This document shows, piece after piece, positions 26,501-37,337 of a stretch of 64,000 nucleotides of DNA; positions within the stretch are counted from its first letter, which is position 1; each line of letters begins with the position of its first letter. The notes beneath the pieces are model-generated. The model made no database searches. It was given only the letters and a program-made list of their open reading frames with translations, and had not been told where the DNA came from. A program made the position numbers and the translations under genes. This DNA comes from Hyphomonadaceae bacterium (lineage in GTDB: Bacteria; Pseudomonadota; Alphaproteobacteria; Caulobacterales; Aquidulcibacteraceae): contig JAIELK010000010.1 of the NCBI GenBank assembly GCA_019753175.1, forward strand, positions 144,417 through 208,416, given 5' to 3'.

Positions 26501-28540
26501 ATGATACGACGCATTGTGTTGGCACTGGTGTGCGCATTCGCGCTGCACAGCGTCGCAAACGCGCAGCCGCTCGCTCGCATTGCGTCACCCGACGGCGCCA
26601 ATGTCGTTGAGATCGAGATTAATGGCGAAGGTCGCGCCAGTTATCGGGTGGCGCGCAACGGCCATGCGGTCATCGCGCCATCGCGTTTAGGTTTCTTGCT
26701 GGTCGACGCCCCCAAGATCGAACGCAACCTGCGGCTCACAGCGCAGTCAACGCGCCGCTTCGATGAGACCTGGGAGCAGCCCTGGGGGGAACAACGGCGC
26801 ATCCGCAACCGCTACAACGAACTGCGGTTCACGCTTACTGAGCAAACTGGCCAGCTTCGGAGCATTGATGTTGTCTTCCGCGTCTATGATGACGGCATCG
26901 GCTTTCGCTACGAATTCCCGGACCAGCCGCCGCTGCGCGATGTGCGCATCTTGAACGAGCTCACCGAATTCAATTTCGCACAAGCTGGAGAGGCGTTATG
27001 GACCCCAGCCCTGCGCTCCAACCGCGAAGAATACCTTTATTACCGCACGCCGATCGAAGAAATTGGCGTTACGCAGACGCCGGTGACGCTGCGGCTGGAT
27101 AGCGGCCTCCACCTCTCGATCCATGAAGCCGCGCTCGTCGATTATTCGGGCATGAACTTGATGCGTATCGAGGGCCGCGGGCTCAATGCCATCCTGACGC
27201 CGGGCATTGGCGACGCCGCAGTCGTGCGCCGCGCGCCGTTCCACACGCCATGGCGCACCATCCAGATTTCGGAGAGTGCCGGTGGGCTCGTCGAGTCACG
27301 GCTTATCCTCAATCTAAATGAACCGAACGTCCTCGGCGACGTCTCGTGGTTCGAGCCCGGCAAGTATATCGGCATCTGGTGGCAGATGCATTTGGGCACT
27401 GCGAGCTGGGCGTCCGGCGCGCGTCACGGCGCCACGACCGAGACCGCGCTTCGATATGTCGACTTCGCCGCCCGCAACGGCTTCAACGGGGTTTTGATCG
27501 AGGGTTGGAACATCGGCTGGGACGGCGACTGGTTCGGCAACGGTGAAGAGTTCAACTTCACGCAACCCTATCCGGACTTTGACCTTGAACGTGTGACTGC
27601 TTACGCGCGCGAACGCGGCGTGCGCGTTATTGGGCACCATGAGACGTCCGCCAACGCCGCCCACTACGAAAACCAGATGGAAGCAGGCTTCGCGCTTTAC
27701 CAAAGACTCGGCGTGCGCGTGGTGAAAACAGGCTACGTCTCAGATGCCGCCGGCGCGCGCGTTAACGCGGAGGATGGCCACGTGCGCTTTGCTTGGCACG
27801 AAGGCCAGGAGATGGCGCGTCATCATCAACGTGTTGTGGAGACCGCCGCACGCTACCAGATCGCCATCAACCCGCATGAGCCGATCAAGGACACTGGCTT
27901 GCGGCGCACCTACCCCAATTGGGTGTCGCGCGAAGGCGCGCGGGGCATGGAGTACAATGCCTGGGGAAACCCCTCCAACCCGCCCGAGCACGAAGCGAAC
28001 CTCGTATTCACTCGCCTGCTCGCCGGCCCGATGGACTTTACGCCCGGTGTGTTCGGCATGGAGACGCAATCGCCGGAGGGTGTCGCAACTACGTGGGCAA
28101 AACAGCTCGCTCTCTATGTCGTGATCTATTCGCCGATCCAGATGGCTGCGGATTTGCTCGAGAATTACGAGGCCAACCCTGGTCCGTTCCAGTTCATCCG
28201 AGATGTGCCCACTGATTGGGAAGAGACACGGGTCCTAAACGGCGAACTCGGCGACTATGTCACGATCGTGCGCCGCGATCGCAACAGCCGCGATTGGTAC
28301 TTGGGCGCGATCACGGACGAGCAACGCCGCACGCTGTCCGCCCCGCTCTCCTTCTTGCAGCGTGGCGTTCGCTACCGCGCGCAGATCTATCGCGATGGGC
28401 CAAACGCTGATTATCGCGGCGCTGCGCGTAGCGACATCGTCATCGAGGAGCGTACTGTGACCAGCGCCGACACGCTGACGCTGGAGCTTGCGCCCGGGGG
28501 CGGCCAAGCCATCCGGTTCACGCCCCTGAGACGGCGCTGA
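26501..28540 (+). CDS. Glycoside hydrolase family 97 enzyme (SusB-like alpha-glucosidase)
   Basis: A 679-residue protein with a signal peptide (about 1-21, ending SVANA) and GH97 architecture: N-terminal beta-sandwich, central TIM barrel (GVLIEGWNIGWDGDW, RVIGHHETSANAAHYE, EYNAWGNPSNPPEH) and a C-terminal beta domain. GH97 enzymes release glucose or galactose from oligosaccharides in the periplasm; SusB of Bacteroides is the alpha-glucosidase example. I use the ATG at 26501 because GGAG sits about 8 bases upstream. First gene of an eight-gene plus-strand operon; TGATG overlap with the next gene. Confidence 0.88.
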   Translation: MIRRIVLALVCAFALHSVANAQPLARIASPDGANVVEIEINGEGRASYRVARNGHAVIAPSRLGFLLVDAPKIERNLRLTAQSTRRFDETWEQPWGEQRRIRNRYNELRFTLTEQTGQLRSIDVVFRVYDDGIGFRYEFPDQPPLRDVRILNELTEFNFAQAGEALWTPALRSNREEYLYYRTPIEEIGVTQTPVTLRLDSGLHLSIHEAALVDYSGMNLMRIEGRGLNAILTPGIGDAAVVRRAPFHTPWRTIQISESAGGLVESRLILNLNEPNVLGDVSWFEPGKYIGIWWQMHLGTASWASGARHGATTETALRYVDFAARNGFNGVLIEGWNIGWDGDWFGNGEEFNFTQPYPDFDLERVTAYARERGVRVIGHHETSANAAHYENQMEAGFALYQRLGVRVVKTGYVSDAAGARVNAEDGHVRFAWHEGQEMARHHQRVVETAARYQIAINPHEPIKDTGLRRTYPNWVSREGARGMEYNAWGNPSNPPEHEANLVFTRLLAGPMDFTPGVFGMETQSPEGVATTWAKQLALYVVIYSPIQMAADLLENYEANPGPFQFIRDVPTDWEETRVLNGELGDYVTIVRRDRNSRDWYLGAITDEQRRTLSAPLSFLQRGVRYRAQIYRDGPNADYRGAARSDIVIEERTVTSADTLTLELAPGGGQAIRFTPLRRR

Positions 28541-29811
28541 TGCGCGCGTTGGTCCTTTCCGCCTTACTCACTCTTGCCGCCTGTACGACGCCGCAGGCGG
28601 ACATGGCGCTCGTGACGATACGGGCGCGCGTGCCAACCGATTCCGGCCGCGTCTTTCTCGCCGGCAATCTCCCGGAACTCGGACCCTGGCGCGCCGACGG
28701 CATGGAAATGCAAGGCGAGGGGCGCGATCGCAGCGTTACGCTTAGCGTTCGAGTTGGCACGTCACTTGAGTACAAGGTCACCCAAGGCTCATGGGATCGC
28801 GAAGGGCTGGGCCCATCGGGCACAGTGATGCCGAACAGCCGCATCGACGTGGACGGCGATGAAGAGGCGACGATCACCATCGTCGACTGGAAGCATGACA
28901 TCAACGAATACGTCGCCGACCCTGACGGCGCGGGCGTCATCGGCCAGCTCACCTATTGGCGAGACGTTCGTTCGCCGCTCTTGGAGCATTCGCGCCACGT
29001 CAGCATCTACCTGCCGCCGCAGTACGAGGCGAGTCCGACTGCACGTTTCCCGGTGATTTACGCCCATGACGGGCAGAACCTATTCGATCCGCGCATCGCC
29101 AACACCGGTGTGGACTGGGGCATCGATGAAGCCATGCAGGCGCTTGTCGCCGACGGCGTGATCGAGCCAGCGATTGTCGTCGGTATCTGGAGCACGCCTT
29201 CGCGGCGGTTGGAGTATGCACCGGCGGGGGTGTTGGCGCGCGTCTCCGAGGATATGCGGCGCGCCGCCGCGGATGAGTTTCCGGAAGAGTTGCGCGTGGG
29301 TGACGCTTACCTTCGTTTTGTCGTCGAGGAGCTGAAGCCGCGCGTCGACGCTGCCTATCGTACGCGCCCCGACCGCGACAGCACGTTTCTCATGGGCGCG
29401 AGCATGGGGGCCTTGATCTCGGTCTATGGCATGGTCGAGCATCCGGACGTCTTCGGCGGTGCGGCGGGTCTATCCATGCACTGGCCGGTCGGTGTGAGCG
29501 ACCGCACGATCGTGGAGCGCCAGGAGACTTGGAGACCGGCGATCGTCGCGGCGTTCACTCGCTACTTCGCCTCGAAGTCCCTCGACCCGACTCATCACCG
29601 CATCTGGGTCGATCACGGAACAGGATTCCTCGATCACCTTTATGTCCCTTATCAGGAGGCGATGCTGCCGGTGTTGCGCGATCTGGGTTACGTTGACGGC
29701 GTAACACTCCAAGCGCGCGTCTATCCAGGCGCCAATCACAACGAGACGGCTTGGCGGGCGCGGTTGCGCGATCCGCTGACATTTCTGCTCCGACAACGAG
29801 CGGCAGAATAA
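28540..29811 (+). CDS. Lipoprotein esterase with N-terminal starch-binding-like domain
   Basis: A 423-residue protein with the lipobox LAAC (Cys15). Residues about 22-115 look like a carbohydrate-binding beta-sandwich of CBM20/48 type (VFLAGNLPELGPW, EYKVTQGSW). The rest is an esterase-D-type alpha/beta hydrolase with HDGQNLFD, nucleophile elbow GASMG (Ser288) and a late His in PGANHNETAW. It may remove acyl groups from, or dock at, alpha-glucans at the cell envelope; that use is inferred from domain order and operon position. Confidence 0.75.
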   Translation: MRALVLSALLTLAACTTPQADMALVTIRARVPTDSGRVFLAGNLPELGPWRADGMEMQGEGRDRSVTLSVRVGTSLEYKVTQGSWDREGLGPSGTVMPNSRIDVDGDEEATITIVDWKHDINEYVADPDGAGVIGQLTYWRDVRSPLLEHSRHVSIYLPPQYEASPTARFPVIYAHDGQNLFDPRIANTGVDWGIDEAMQALVADGVIEPAIVVGIWSTPSRRLEYAPAGVLARVSEDMRRAAADEFPEELRVGDAYLRFVVEELKPRVDAAYRTRPDRDSTFLMGASMGALISVYGMVEHPDVFGGAAGLSMHWPVGVSDRTIVERQETWRPAIVAAFTRYFASKSLDPTHHRIWVDHGTGFLDHLYVPYQEAMLPVLRDLGYVDGVTLQARVYPGANHNETAWRARLRDPLTFLLRQRAAE

Positions 29812-29836
29812 AACAAAACAGGTGGGGAGAGAGACA

Positions 29837-31414
29837 ATGGCGACGAAACCGAAGTTGAGCGCGGTCCAGATTTGGAACATGTGCTTCGGCTTTCTCGGCA
29901 TCCAGATCGGCTTCGACTTGCAGAACGGCAACGTCAGCCGAATTTTTCAAACGCTCGGCGCGGAAATCGACGCGCTCCCTATTCTATGGATCGCCGCGCC
30001 ACTGACCGGACTCTTGGTGCAGCCGATCATCGGCCATCTAAGCGACAAGACCTGGAATAGGCTGGGCCGTCGCAAACCTTACTTTCTGGTTGGCGCCATT
30101 CTCGCCAGCGCTGCTCTCATTGTCATGCCAAATGCACCGGCGCTCTGGATCGCGGCCGGTACGCTCTGGATCATGGATGCGGCGCTCAACATCACCATGG
30201 AGCCGACGCGTGCGCTGGTAGGCGACATGCTGCCCGACCAGCAGCGAACCACCGGTTACGCGATGCAAAGCTACTTCATCGGCGTAGGCGCAGTATTGGC
30301 GGGCCTGCTGCCCTGGGCGTTGACGCAATTCGGTGTCGCCAACACTGCCGCGCCCGGCATCGTGCCGCAAACCGTCCATATCGCTTTCTACGTGGGTGGG
30401 GCGACGCTCTTTGTCGCTGTACTCTGGAGCATCTTGACCACGAAAGAGTACTCGCCAGAACAGATCGCAGCGTTCGAGGCCGCGCGGATAGCCCAGCTCC
30501 CGATATCCGCTCAGGCCGAGGCGGTTGCAGCGCGCAGCGCCAGCGCATTCTTCACTGGAGGACTGATCTGGGTCATGCTGGGGGCCGCGGTCGGCGCGTT
30601 CGTGTACACCGCCCGACTAGACCCGCGCCCGGAAGCGCTCGCGTTTCTTGGCGACGCTGAGTTCCGGCAGGACCTGTATGTGCTCGCGGGTCTGATCGCC
30701 GGGTTTGGCGTCGTGCAGTTCGTCGCCGGCTTCATGCGCAGCGCCAATGCCAACGACAACGGCTTCATGGAAGTGGTCGGCGATCTCTTCCGTATGCCTC
30801 GCACCATGCGTCAGCTGGCAGTGGTCCAATTCTTCACGTGGTTCGGCCTGTTCGCGATGTGGATCTACGGCACGCCGGCCGTCGCCGAACACCATTACGG
30901 CGCGGCGGACGCCGCAACAGCGGCCTATCAGGAGGCGGGCAATTGGTGGGGCGTCTTAGGTTCGATCCGCAATGGCGTTGCTGCAATCGGCGCACTGGCG
31001 ATCATCTGGCTCGCAAGCAAACTTGACCGCCGTGTGCTGCACGCGACCTGCCTTGCACTCGGGGCTGCTGGATTCGCGGCGATGATCCTCATCCGCGATC
31101 CGAATGCACTGTGGGCGCCAATGGTTGGCGTCGGCGTGGCGTGGGCCGCGATCGTGTCGGTGCCGTACGCCATCCTGGCAGGTTCGGTGCCGGCGCACAA
31201 AATGGGCGTCTATATGGGCATTTTCAACATTTTCATCGTCGTGCCGCAGCTGGTTGCCGCGACCCTGCTCGGCTTCTTGCTGCGGACGTTCTTTCAAAAC
31301 GAAGCGATCTGGGCCTTCGCGATCGCCGCCGCCTCGTTCGCGCTCGCCGCGCTGGCGGTGTTGCTGGTTCGCGATGCGCCGGAAGACGCCTCGCCTGCGC
31401 CGCTTGGAGCTTGA
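29837..31414 (+). CDS. MFS sugar transporter (maltose/sucrose:H+ symporter type)
   Basis: A 525-residue protein with about twelve membrane helices. Early residues [25 protein letters not shown], the loop [17 protein letters not shown] and the following helix match SLC45-like bacterial maltose/sucrose symporters, as in Caulobacter mal loci. Start at 29837 is supported by GGGGAGAG just upstream. It would move maltose or malto-oligosaccharides from periplasm to cytoplasm. It ends 3 bases before the next gene. Confidence 0.85.
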   Translation: MATKPKLSAVQIWNMCFGFLGIQIGFDLQNGNVSRIFQTLGAEIDALPILWIAAPLTGLLVQPIIGHLSDKTWNRLGRRKPYFLVGAILASAALIVMPNAPALWIAAGTLWIMDAALNITMEPTRALVGDMLPDQQRTTGYAMQSYFIGVGAVLAGLLPWALTQFGVANTAAPGIVPQTVHIAFYVGGATLFVAVLWSILTTKEYSPEQIAAFEAARIAQLPISAQAEAVAARSASAFFTGGLIWVMLGAAVGAFVYTARLDPRPEALAFLGDAEFRQDLYVLAGLIAGFGVVQFVAGFMRSANANDNGFMEVVGDLFRMPRTMRQLAVVQFFTWFGLFAMWIYGTPAVAEHHYGAADAATAAYQEAGNWWGVLGSIRNGVAAIGALAIIWLASKLDRRVLHATCLALGAAGFAAMILIRDPNALWAPMVGVGVAWAAIVSVPYAILAGSVPAHKMGVYMGIFNIFIVVPQLVAATLLGFLLRTFFQNEAIWAFAIAAASFALAALAVLLVRDAPEDASPAPLGA

Positions 31415-31417
31415 CGC

Positions 31418-32800
31418 ATGTTCAGACCCATTCTCATCGCACTGTTCGGCGCGCTTTCGCTTGTCGCCTGCGATCGCCAGGCAGCCACCGACCCCTACGC
31501 GCCGCGTCCCTATGTCGAGCTGACCCATCCCGAGTGGGCGCGCGACGCGGTTATCTACCAGATCAACACGCGCCAGTTCACGCCGGAAGGCACCTTCAAC
31601 GCCGCGCGCGCGCAGCTCCCGCGCTTACAAGCACTCGGCGTTGATATCCTTTGGCTGATGCCGATTCACGAGATCGGAGTCCAAAACCGCAAGGGCACGC
31701 TCGGCAGCCCGTACTCGGTCCGCGACTACTACAGCGTCAATCCCGAGTTCGGAACGATGGCCGATTTCCGCGCCTTCGTCGACGAAGCGCACCAGCTCGG
31801 CATGTATGTTATTCTGGACTGGGTCGCCAACCACACGGCCTGGGACAATCCGCTCGTGAGCGAACATCCCGAATGGTATGAGCGCGACTGGAAGGGCGAC
31901 TTCCATCCGACGCCCTGGTGGGATTGGTCGGACATCATCGACCTCGACTACGATCAGCCGGGCCTGCGCCGCTACATGACCGAGGCAATGATCTATTGGG
32001 TCCGCGAAGCGGACATTGACGGTTACCGCGCCGACGTCGCCGGGTATGTGCCGCTCGACTTTTGGGAGACCGTTCGACGCGAACTGGACGCCATAAAACC
32101 GGTATTCATGCTGGCGGAGTTCGACCAACGCGACGTGCACGCGCGCGCTTTCGACGCGACATACGCGTGGGAGTGGAACAATTCCATGCACGCTCTCGCC
32201 ATGGGGCGCGCCGATGTTGGCGCGTTGTTCGGCTACTATTCCGGCAACCAGAGCGCCTGGCCGGAAGACGCCTATCGCATGGTCTATACCAGCAACCACG
32301 ACCAAAATGCCTGGGACGCCACCGAGTTCGAGCGCTTTGGTCCGGCAGTGCAAGCGGCGATGGTGCTGCAATTCGTGGGCGAAGGCATTCCCTCGATCTA
32401 CAACGGTCAGGAAGCGGGTAACGAAGAGCAACTCGAGTTCTTCGAGCGCGAGCCGATCCAATGGCGCGAGCACCCGCACGGCGAGCTGCTGCGCCGCCTC
32501 ATCTCGCTGAAGCACGAGACAAGGGCGCTCTGGAACGGGGCGGCTGGCGCGCGCATGATTCCGGTGGTCAACAGCGCGCCAATGCACGTGTTTAGCTTCG
32601 CACGCTTCGATGATCACGGGGGCGTGTTCGCTGTGTTTAACTTCACCGGCCAATCGCAGCGCGTCACCTTTCAGCACAACCTGCACCATGGCGATTTTGT
32701 CGAATACTTCAGCACCGAGGCGGCGCGCTTTGATGCAGCCACTGAACTCACGCTGCCTGCCTGGTCATATCGCGTTTATGTCAGGCGTACCCCGCCATGA
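31418..32800 (+). CDS. GH13 alpha-amylase family lipoprotein
   Basis: A 460-residue protein with lipobox LVAC (Cys18). Catalytic residues Asp206 (DGYRADVAGY), Glu234 (FMLAEFDQ) and Asp295 (TSNHDQN) are present, so it should be active. It lacks a visible accessory carbohydrate-binding domain. As a lipoprotein it is probably tethered in the envelope, giving the locus a third GH13 compartment beside the soluble periplasmic and cytoplasmic enzymes. It overlaps the antiporter gene by ATGA. Confidence 0.85.
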   Translation: MFRPILIALFGALSLVACDRQAATDPYAPRPYVELTHPEWARDAVIYQINTRQFTPEGTFNAARAQLPRLQALGVDILWLMPIHEIGVQNRKGTLGSPYSVRDYYSVNPEFGTMADFRAFVDEAHQLGMYVILDWVANHTAWDNPLVSEHPEWYERDWKGDFHPTPWWDWSDIIDLDYDQPGLRRYMTEAMIYWVREADIDGYRADVAGYVPLDFWETVRRELDAIKPVFMLAEFDQRDVHARAFDATYAWEWNNSMHALAMGRADVGALFGYYSGNQSAWPEDAYRMVYTSNHDQNAWDATEFERFGPAVQAAMVLQFVGEGIPSIYNGQEAGNEEQLEFFEREPIQWREHPHGELLRRLISLKHETRALWNGAAGARMIPVVNSAPMHVFSFARFDDHGGVFAVFNFTGQSQRVTFQHNLHHGDFVEYFSTEAARFDAATELTLPAWSYRVYVRRTPP

Positions 32801-34074
32801 CGACTTCGATCCACACCAACGAGGAGATTCTCGCGTCCATCCTGGTCCAGATCACAATCGTGATCATGGTGGCGCGTCTTGCCGGGGTCGCAGCCTCGCG
32901 GCTGGGTCAGCCTCGCGCCGTCGGCGAGATTGTCGCCGGCCTGATGCTGGGGCCGTCGTTGTTCGGCTATTTCTTTCCCGCGCTCTCGGCGGCGATCTTT
33001 CCGGCCGACGCTGCACAGACGATGTGGATGCTCTCGCAAATCGGCCTCATCCTGCTGATGTTCCAGATCGGCAGCGAATTCGAGTTCGGACATCTGCGTA
33101 AAGGCGTCAACTCGCGCGCGGTGGCGCTTGTGGCCATCGCTAGCTTGTCGGTCCCGTTCGTCACGGGTTTTCTCATCGGTCGCGCTGCTGCTCCCATCTT
33201 GGCGCCCAACATCGATTCCCTGGCGTTCAGCTTATTTGTGGCTGTCGCCATGGCGATCACCGCAGTGCCCATCTTGGGGCGAATACTTGCCGAGTATGGC
33301 CTCACTCGCACGCCCGTTGGTGTGATCGCCATCACCGCGGCGGCAGCCAATGACGTCGTCGGTTGGATCGCGCTGGCGATCATCGCCGCCATCGTATCCG
33401 CCGGCTTCTCCCTCGGCGCTTTTTCGCTGCAGCTTGCCGGGCTACTGCTGCTGATGGTCGCGCTGTGGTTGTTTGGACGGCCGCTTGCCGCTTGGCTCGT
33501 GCAACGATTCCCGTCTTCGAGTGACCAGATCTCTCCTGCGCTGATCGCTGCTGTGGTGGCCCTTATGTTCTTGACTGGGGTCGCCACCCAAGAGCTCGGC
33601 ATCTTCACGATCTTTGGCGGGTTCTTGGTCGGTCTGCTGTTCCACCCGCACGTTGCCTTCGTCGACGCATGGCGACGCACAATCGGCCAGTTCGTGCTCG
33701 TGTTCTTTCTGCCGATCTTCTTCACCCTCACCGGGCTGCGGACCAACATGCTGGGCCTCGACACCGCGTCGGAGTGGCTGTGGTGCGCAGCGTTGTTCGC
33801 GGCATCCGTTGCCAGCAAGATCATCCCCGTTTACCTCGCCGCACGCTTCGCCGGACTGCCGCGCCAAGAAGCCGCTGCGCTAGGTGTGCTGATGAACACG
33901 CGCGCGCTGATGGAGTTAATCGTGCTCAATATCGGGCTCAGCATGGGGGTCATTCCCCAAGACGTGTTTACCATGCTGGTAATCATGGCCGTTGGCACGA
34001 CGCTGATGACTGGCCCGTTGCTCAACCTGATCCCTTCTGTCGCGAGGAGCCGAAAGCCGCATGTCCACGCCTGA
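32797..34074 (+). CDS. CPA2-family cation:proton antiporter
   Basis: A 425-residue membrane protein with about 12 helices. Landmarks: [18 protein letters not shown] after helix 1, [12 protein letters not shown] with the Asp pair region, and the C-terminal [14 protein letters not shown], all typical of the NhaS/KefB-like Na+(K+)/H+ exchanger family. It has no C-terminal TrkA-N domain. Its coupling within a sugar operon (ATGA with the GH13 lipoprotein, 14-base overlap with the halogenase) is unusual and suggests a link to ion-coupled sugar uptake or ion balance; that is inference. Confidence 0.85.
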   Translation: MTTSIHTNEEILASILVQITIVIMVARLAGVAASRLGQPRAVGEIVAGLMLGPSLFGYFFPALSAAIFPADAAQTMWMLSQIGLILLMFQIGSEFEFGHLRKGVNSRAVALVAIASLSVPFVTGFLIGRAAAPILAPNIDSLAFSLFVAVAMAITAVPILGRILAEYGLTRTPVGVIAITAAAANDVVGWIALAIIAAIVSAGFSLGAFSLQLAGLLLLMVALWLFGRPLAAWLVQRFPSSSDQISPALIAAVVALMFLTGVATQELGIFTIFGGFLVGLLFHPHVAFVDAWRRTIGQFVLVFFLPIFFTLTGLRTNMLGLDTASEWLWCAALFAASVASKIIPVYLAARFAGLPRQEAAALGVLMNTRALMELIVLNIGLSMGVIPQDVFTMLVIMAVGTTLMTGPLLNLIPSVARSRKPHVHA

Positions 34075-35581
34075 AGCCTCCCGCGCGCTTCAGCACATTC
34101 TCATCGTCGGCGGCGGCTCCGCCGGTTGGATGAGCGCTGCGGCGATAGCGCATGCGGTGCGCGGCGGCTGCAAGATCACGGTCGTCGAGTCTGACGAGAT
34201 CGGCATTGTTGGCGTCGGCGAGGCCACGATCCCGCCAATCAAGCTCTATAACCACACCCTCGGAATCGACGAGGCTGCCTTCCTCAGAGCCACGCAGGGC
34301 TCGTTCAAACTTGGAATCGAATTCGTCGACTGGGCGCGCCTCGGCAATCGTTACTTTCATCCGTTCGGTAAGTATGGCGTCGATTTCGACGCTGCGCCGC
34401 TGCACCATCACTGGCTACGCGCCCGAGCGATGGGCGATCACACGCCGTTGCAGGACCTGTGCATGGCCTGGGTCGCGGCGCGGGACGACAAATTTGACCG
34501 TCCGACGCGCGACCCGCGCCTCATCCAGTCCACATTCGACTACGCTTACCATTTCGACGCCTCACTCTACGCCAAGTTTCTTCGCGCTTATTGCGAAGAG
34601 CGCGGTGTAGTGCGCGCCGAAGGACGCATCGTCTCGGTCAATCAGCACAGCGAGTCCGGGTTCATTCGAAACGTTACACTCGCTGATGGGCGTGTGTTCG
34701 ATGCTGATTTCTTCGTCGATTGCTCGGGCTTTCGTGGCCTGTTGATCGAGGACACGCTCAAGACCGGATACGAGGACTGGACTCATTGGCTGCCCTGCGA
34801 CCGCGCTATCGCCGTTCCTTGTACACGCACGACCTCGTTTACGCCCTACACACGCTCGACCGCGCGCACGGCGGGGTGGCAATGGCGCATTCCACTACAG
34901 CATCGGGTTGGCAACGGTCACGTCTATGCCAGCCGCTTCATGGAAGACGATGAAGCCGAGCGCATCTTGCTTGCCAACATTGAGAACGAACCGCTGGCGC
35001 CGCCACGCCGCCTCCGTTTCGTCACCGGGCGGCGCAAGCTGCACTGGCACAAGAACTGCGTCGCCATCGGCCTCGCCTCCGGCTTTCTCGAACCGCTCGA
35101 ATCTACGAGCATCCACCTTATCCAAAGCGGCATCGCCCGCTTTCTTGCGCTGTTTCCTGGCCGCGAACCAGACCCGGTCAGCGTCGCGGAGTACAACCGC
35201 TTGACGCAGATTGAGTTTGAGCGCGTGCGCGATTTCATCATCCTGCACTATCACGCGAGTACTCGCGACGATTCAGAGCTCTGGCGATACACAAGAGCGA
35301 TGCCAATCCCGGATACGCTTGCCTACAAATTGGAACAATTCAGCGCGGTTGGGAACATCGTCAGCGACGGACTGGAGCTGTTCCAGAATCCCAGCTGGCT
35401 CGCTGTGTTCATTGGTCAGGACATAATCCCGCGTCACTACGCGCCGCTCGTCGATCTTCGTCCGCCCGAAGAGTCCGCACGATATCTGGAGAGCCTACGA
35501 CGCACCATGAACCAAGCGGCGAGCGTCATGCCGTTGCACGAGAAGTTTATCGCCCGAAACTGCAAGGCGCAGGCGATGTGA
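34061..35581 (+). CDS. Flavin-dependent halogenase family protein (tryptophan halogenase-like), copy 2
   Basis: A 506-residue paralogue of the minus-strand copy: FAD motif GGGSAGW (17-23), lysine 83 in [15 protein letters not shown], and [12 protein letters not shown]. The two proteins are colinear throughout and share long identical stretches such as [18 protein letters not shown] versus [18 protein letters not shown]. It overlaps the antiporter gene by 14 bases and precedes the SLC5 transporter by 21 bases. No tryptophan-related or natural product genes are near, so tryptophan as free substrate is doubtful. Confidence 0.85.
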   Translation: MSTPEASRALQHILIVGGGSAGWMSAAAIAHAVRGGCKITVVESDEIGIVGVGEATIPPIKLYNHTLGIDEAAFLRATQGSFKLGIEFVDWARLGNRYFHPFGKYGVDFDAAPLHHHWLRARAMGDHTPLQDLCMAWVAARDDKFDRPTRDPRLIQSTFDYAYHFDASLYAKFLRAYCEERGVVRAEGRIVSVNQHSESGFIRNVTLADGRVFDADFFVDCSGFRGLLIEDTLKTGYEDWTHWLPCDRAIAVPCTRTTSFTPYTRSTARTAGWQWRIPLQHRVGNGHVYASRFMEDDEAERILLANIENEPLAPPRRLRFVTGRRKLHWHKNCVAIGLASGFLEPLESTSIHLIQSGIARFLALFPGREPDPVSVAEYNRLTQIEFERVRDFIILHYHASTRDDSELWRYTRAMPIPDTLAYKLEQFSAVGNIVSDGLELFQNPSWLAVFIGQDIIPRHYAPLVDLRPPEESARYLESLRRTMNQAASVMPLHEKFIARNCKAQAM

Positions 35582-35602
35582 TCGAATTGGGGGAGGAGAG
35601 TA

Positions 35603-37321
35603 ATGAGCGGATCGGCAGTACAGTTTGGCGCGCTCGACTGGGTCGTGGTGGCGATGTACTTCGTCATTCTTGCCGGCATCGCGCTCTGGGTCGCGCTTAA
35701 GCGGGAGAAGACGACCACCGACTACTTCCTCGCCAGTCGGAACGCCGGGTGGTTCCTGATTGGTACGTCCATCTTCGCTTCCAATATCGGCGCCGAACAC
35801 TTGGTCGGTCTGGCCGGATCCGGGGCCGGCTCAGGTATGGCCTACGCGCATTGGGAGCTGCACTCGTATCTTTGCATCGTACTCGGTTGGATCTTCGCAC
35901 CCTTCTATCTGCGCTCGAACGTTTTCACGACACCGGAGTTTCTGGAAAAGCGCTATACACCGGCAACCCGCACGACACTCTCGTTGATCTTCCTGGTGAG
36001 CTACATCCTCACCAAGGCGTCGGTCACGATCTACGCAGGCGCCATCACCATCAAGACTATTCTCGGCTTCGACACCGTGAGTCTGCCAGGCATCGGCGAC
36101 GTAGATTTCTTTTGGGTGTCCGCGTTCGCGCTGGTGGTCATAACGGGGCTCTACACTATTGTCGGCGGCATGAAGGCGGTGTTGTGGACCGAAGGCGTGC
36201 AAGCGCCGCTGTTGCTGATCGGGTCGGTGATCATTCTCATCGTTGGCCTCGACCGTGTCGGCGGCATGGACGCGCTGCGCGCCGCCAACGCCGACACCAT
36301 CTCGATGTGGCGCCCGCTCTCAACAACCGCGGAAACGCAAGGCTTTCCGAACTTCCTGTTCGACCCCTCCGACACACCATGGCTCGGGGTGATGCTCGCA
36401 TCGCCGATCCTCGGGCTCTGGTACTGGTGTACGGACCAATACATTGTCCAACGCATTCTGGCGGCCAAAAATCTCACCGAAGCCCGTCGCGGCGCGATCT
36501 TCGCCGGTTATCTCAAACTCTTTCCGGTGTTCATTTTCCTGATCCCGGGAATGATAGCCGTGACGCTACAGCAGCAGGGCGCGCCTGGCTTTGCCGAAAT
36601 GACGAGCCCGGACCAGGCCTTCCCGCTCCTTGCTTCTTATCTGTTGCCTGAAGGGCTGAGGGGTTTGGTGCTCGCTGGCATGCTGGCGGCGCTGATGTCC
36701 TCGCTCGCCTCGCTGTTCAACTCGACGGCGACGTTGTTCACGGTCGACTTCTACAAGCGCGTTCGGCCGCAATCGTCGGAGGCGCATCTGGTGATGGTTG
36801 GACGCGTCGCTACGTTGGTGGTGGTCGGGCTTGGCATCGCCTGGATCCCGATCCTCCTGGAGATCTCCGACGGCCAACTCTACGCCGCATTGCAACTGGT
36901 GCAGGCCTTGATCGCTCCGGCCATCGCGGCGGTGTTCGTGCTGGGAATTGCGTCCAAGTTTGTCTCGCCGATCTCCGGGCTGGTCGGACTCATCACCGGG
37001 TTTGCGGTCGGGATGACTCGGCTCTTCTTGCAGACCAGCCACGACTTCAACGGCGTCACCTATCCCGGCCCAGTGCAGGCGTTCGTTGATATCAACTGGC
37101 TCTACTTTGCCTTCCTCCTGTTCGCGTTCACCTGCCTCGTCATCCTGGTCGTGAGCACCTTCACGCCGAAGGCGGACCCCGCCAAGATCGTAGGCTTGAC
37201 CCGCGACACGGTAACGGATGCGCAGCGCGCAGAGGTGAAGGCGAGTTATGGCGCGTGGGACATATTCCACTCCTTCGCCATTCTCGCAATCATCGCCGGC
37301 GTCTATATCACCTTCTGGTAA
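35603..37321 (+). CDS. SLC5 family sodium:solute (sugar) symporter
   Basis: A 572-residue protein with the SSS-family pattern of about 13-14 helices: DYFLASRNAGW, a first core helix IGTSIFASNIGAEHLVGLAGSG, and GLWYWCTDQYIVQRILAAK in the middle as in bacterial and animal sodium/glucose transporters. A strong GGGGGAGGAG lies just before the ATG. It likely imports glucose or galactose released in the periplasm and is directly followed by glucokinase (16 bases). Confidence 0.9.
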   Translation: MSGSAVQFGALDWVVVAMYFVILAGIALWVALKREKTTTDYFLASRNAGWFLIGTSIFASNIGAEHLVGLAGSGAGSGMAYAHWELHSYLCIVLGWIFAPFYLRSNVFTTPEFLEKRYTPATRTTLSLIFLVSYILTKASVTIYAGAITIKTILGFDTVSLPGIGDVDFFWVSAFALVVITGLYTIVGGMKAVLWTEGVQAPLLLIGSVIILIVGLDRVGGMDALRAANADTISMWRPLSTTAETQGFPNFLFDPSDTPWLGVMLASPILGLWYWCTDQYIVQRILAAKNLTEARRGAIFAGYLKLFPVFIFLIPGMIAVTLQQQGAPGFAEMTSPDQAFPLLASYLLPEGLRGLVLAGMLAALMSSLASLFNSTATLFTVDFYKRVRPQSSEAHLVMVGRVATLVVVGLGIAWIPILLEISDGQLYAALQLVQALIAPAIAAVFVLGIASKFVSPISGLVGLITGFAVGMTRLFLQTSHDFNGVTYPGPVQAFVDINWLYFAFLLFAFTCLVILVVSTFTPKADPAKIVGLTRDTVTDAQRAEVKASYGAWDIFHSFAILAIIAGVYITFW

Positions 37322-37337
37322 GGAGGCGCAGCCGCCG

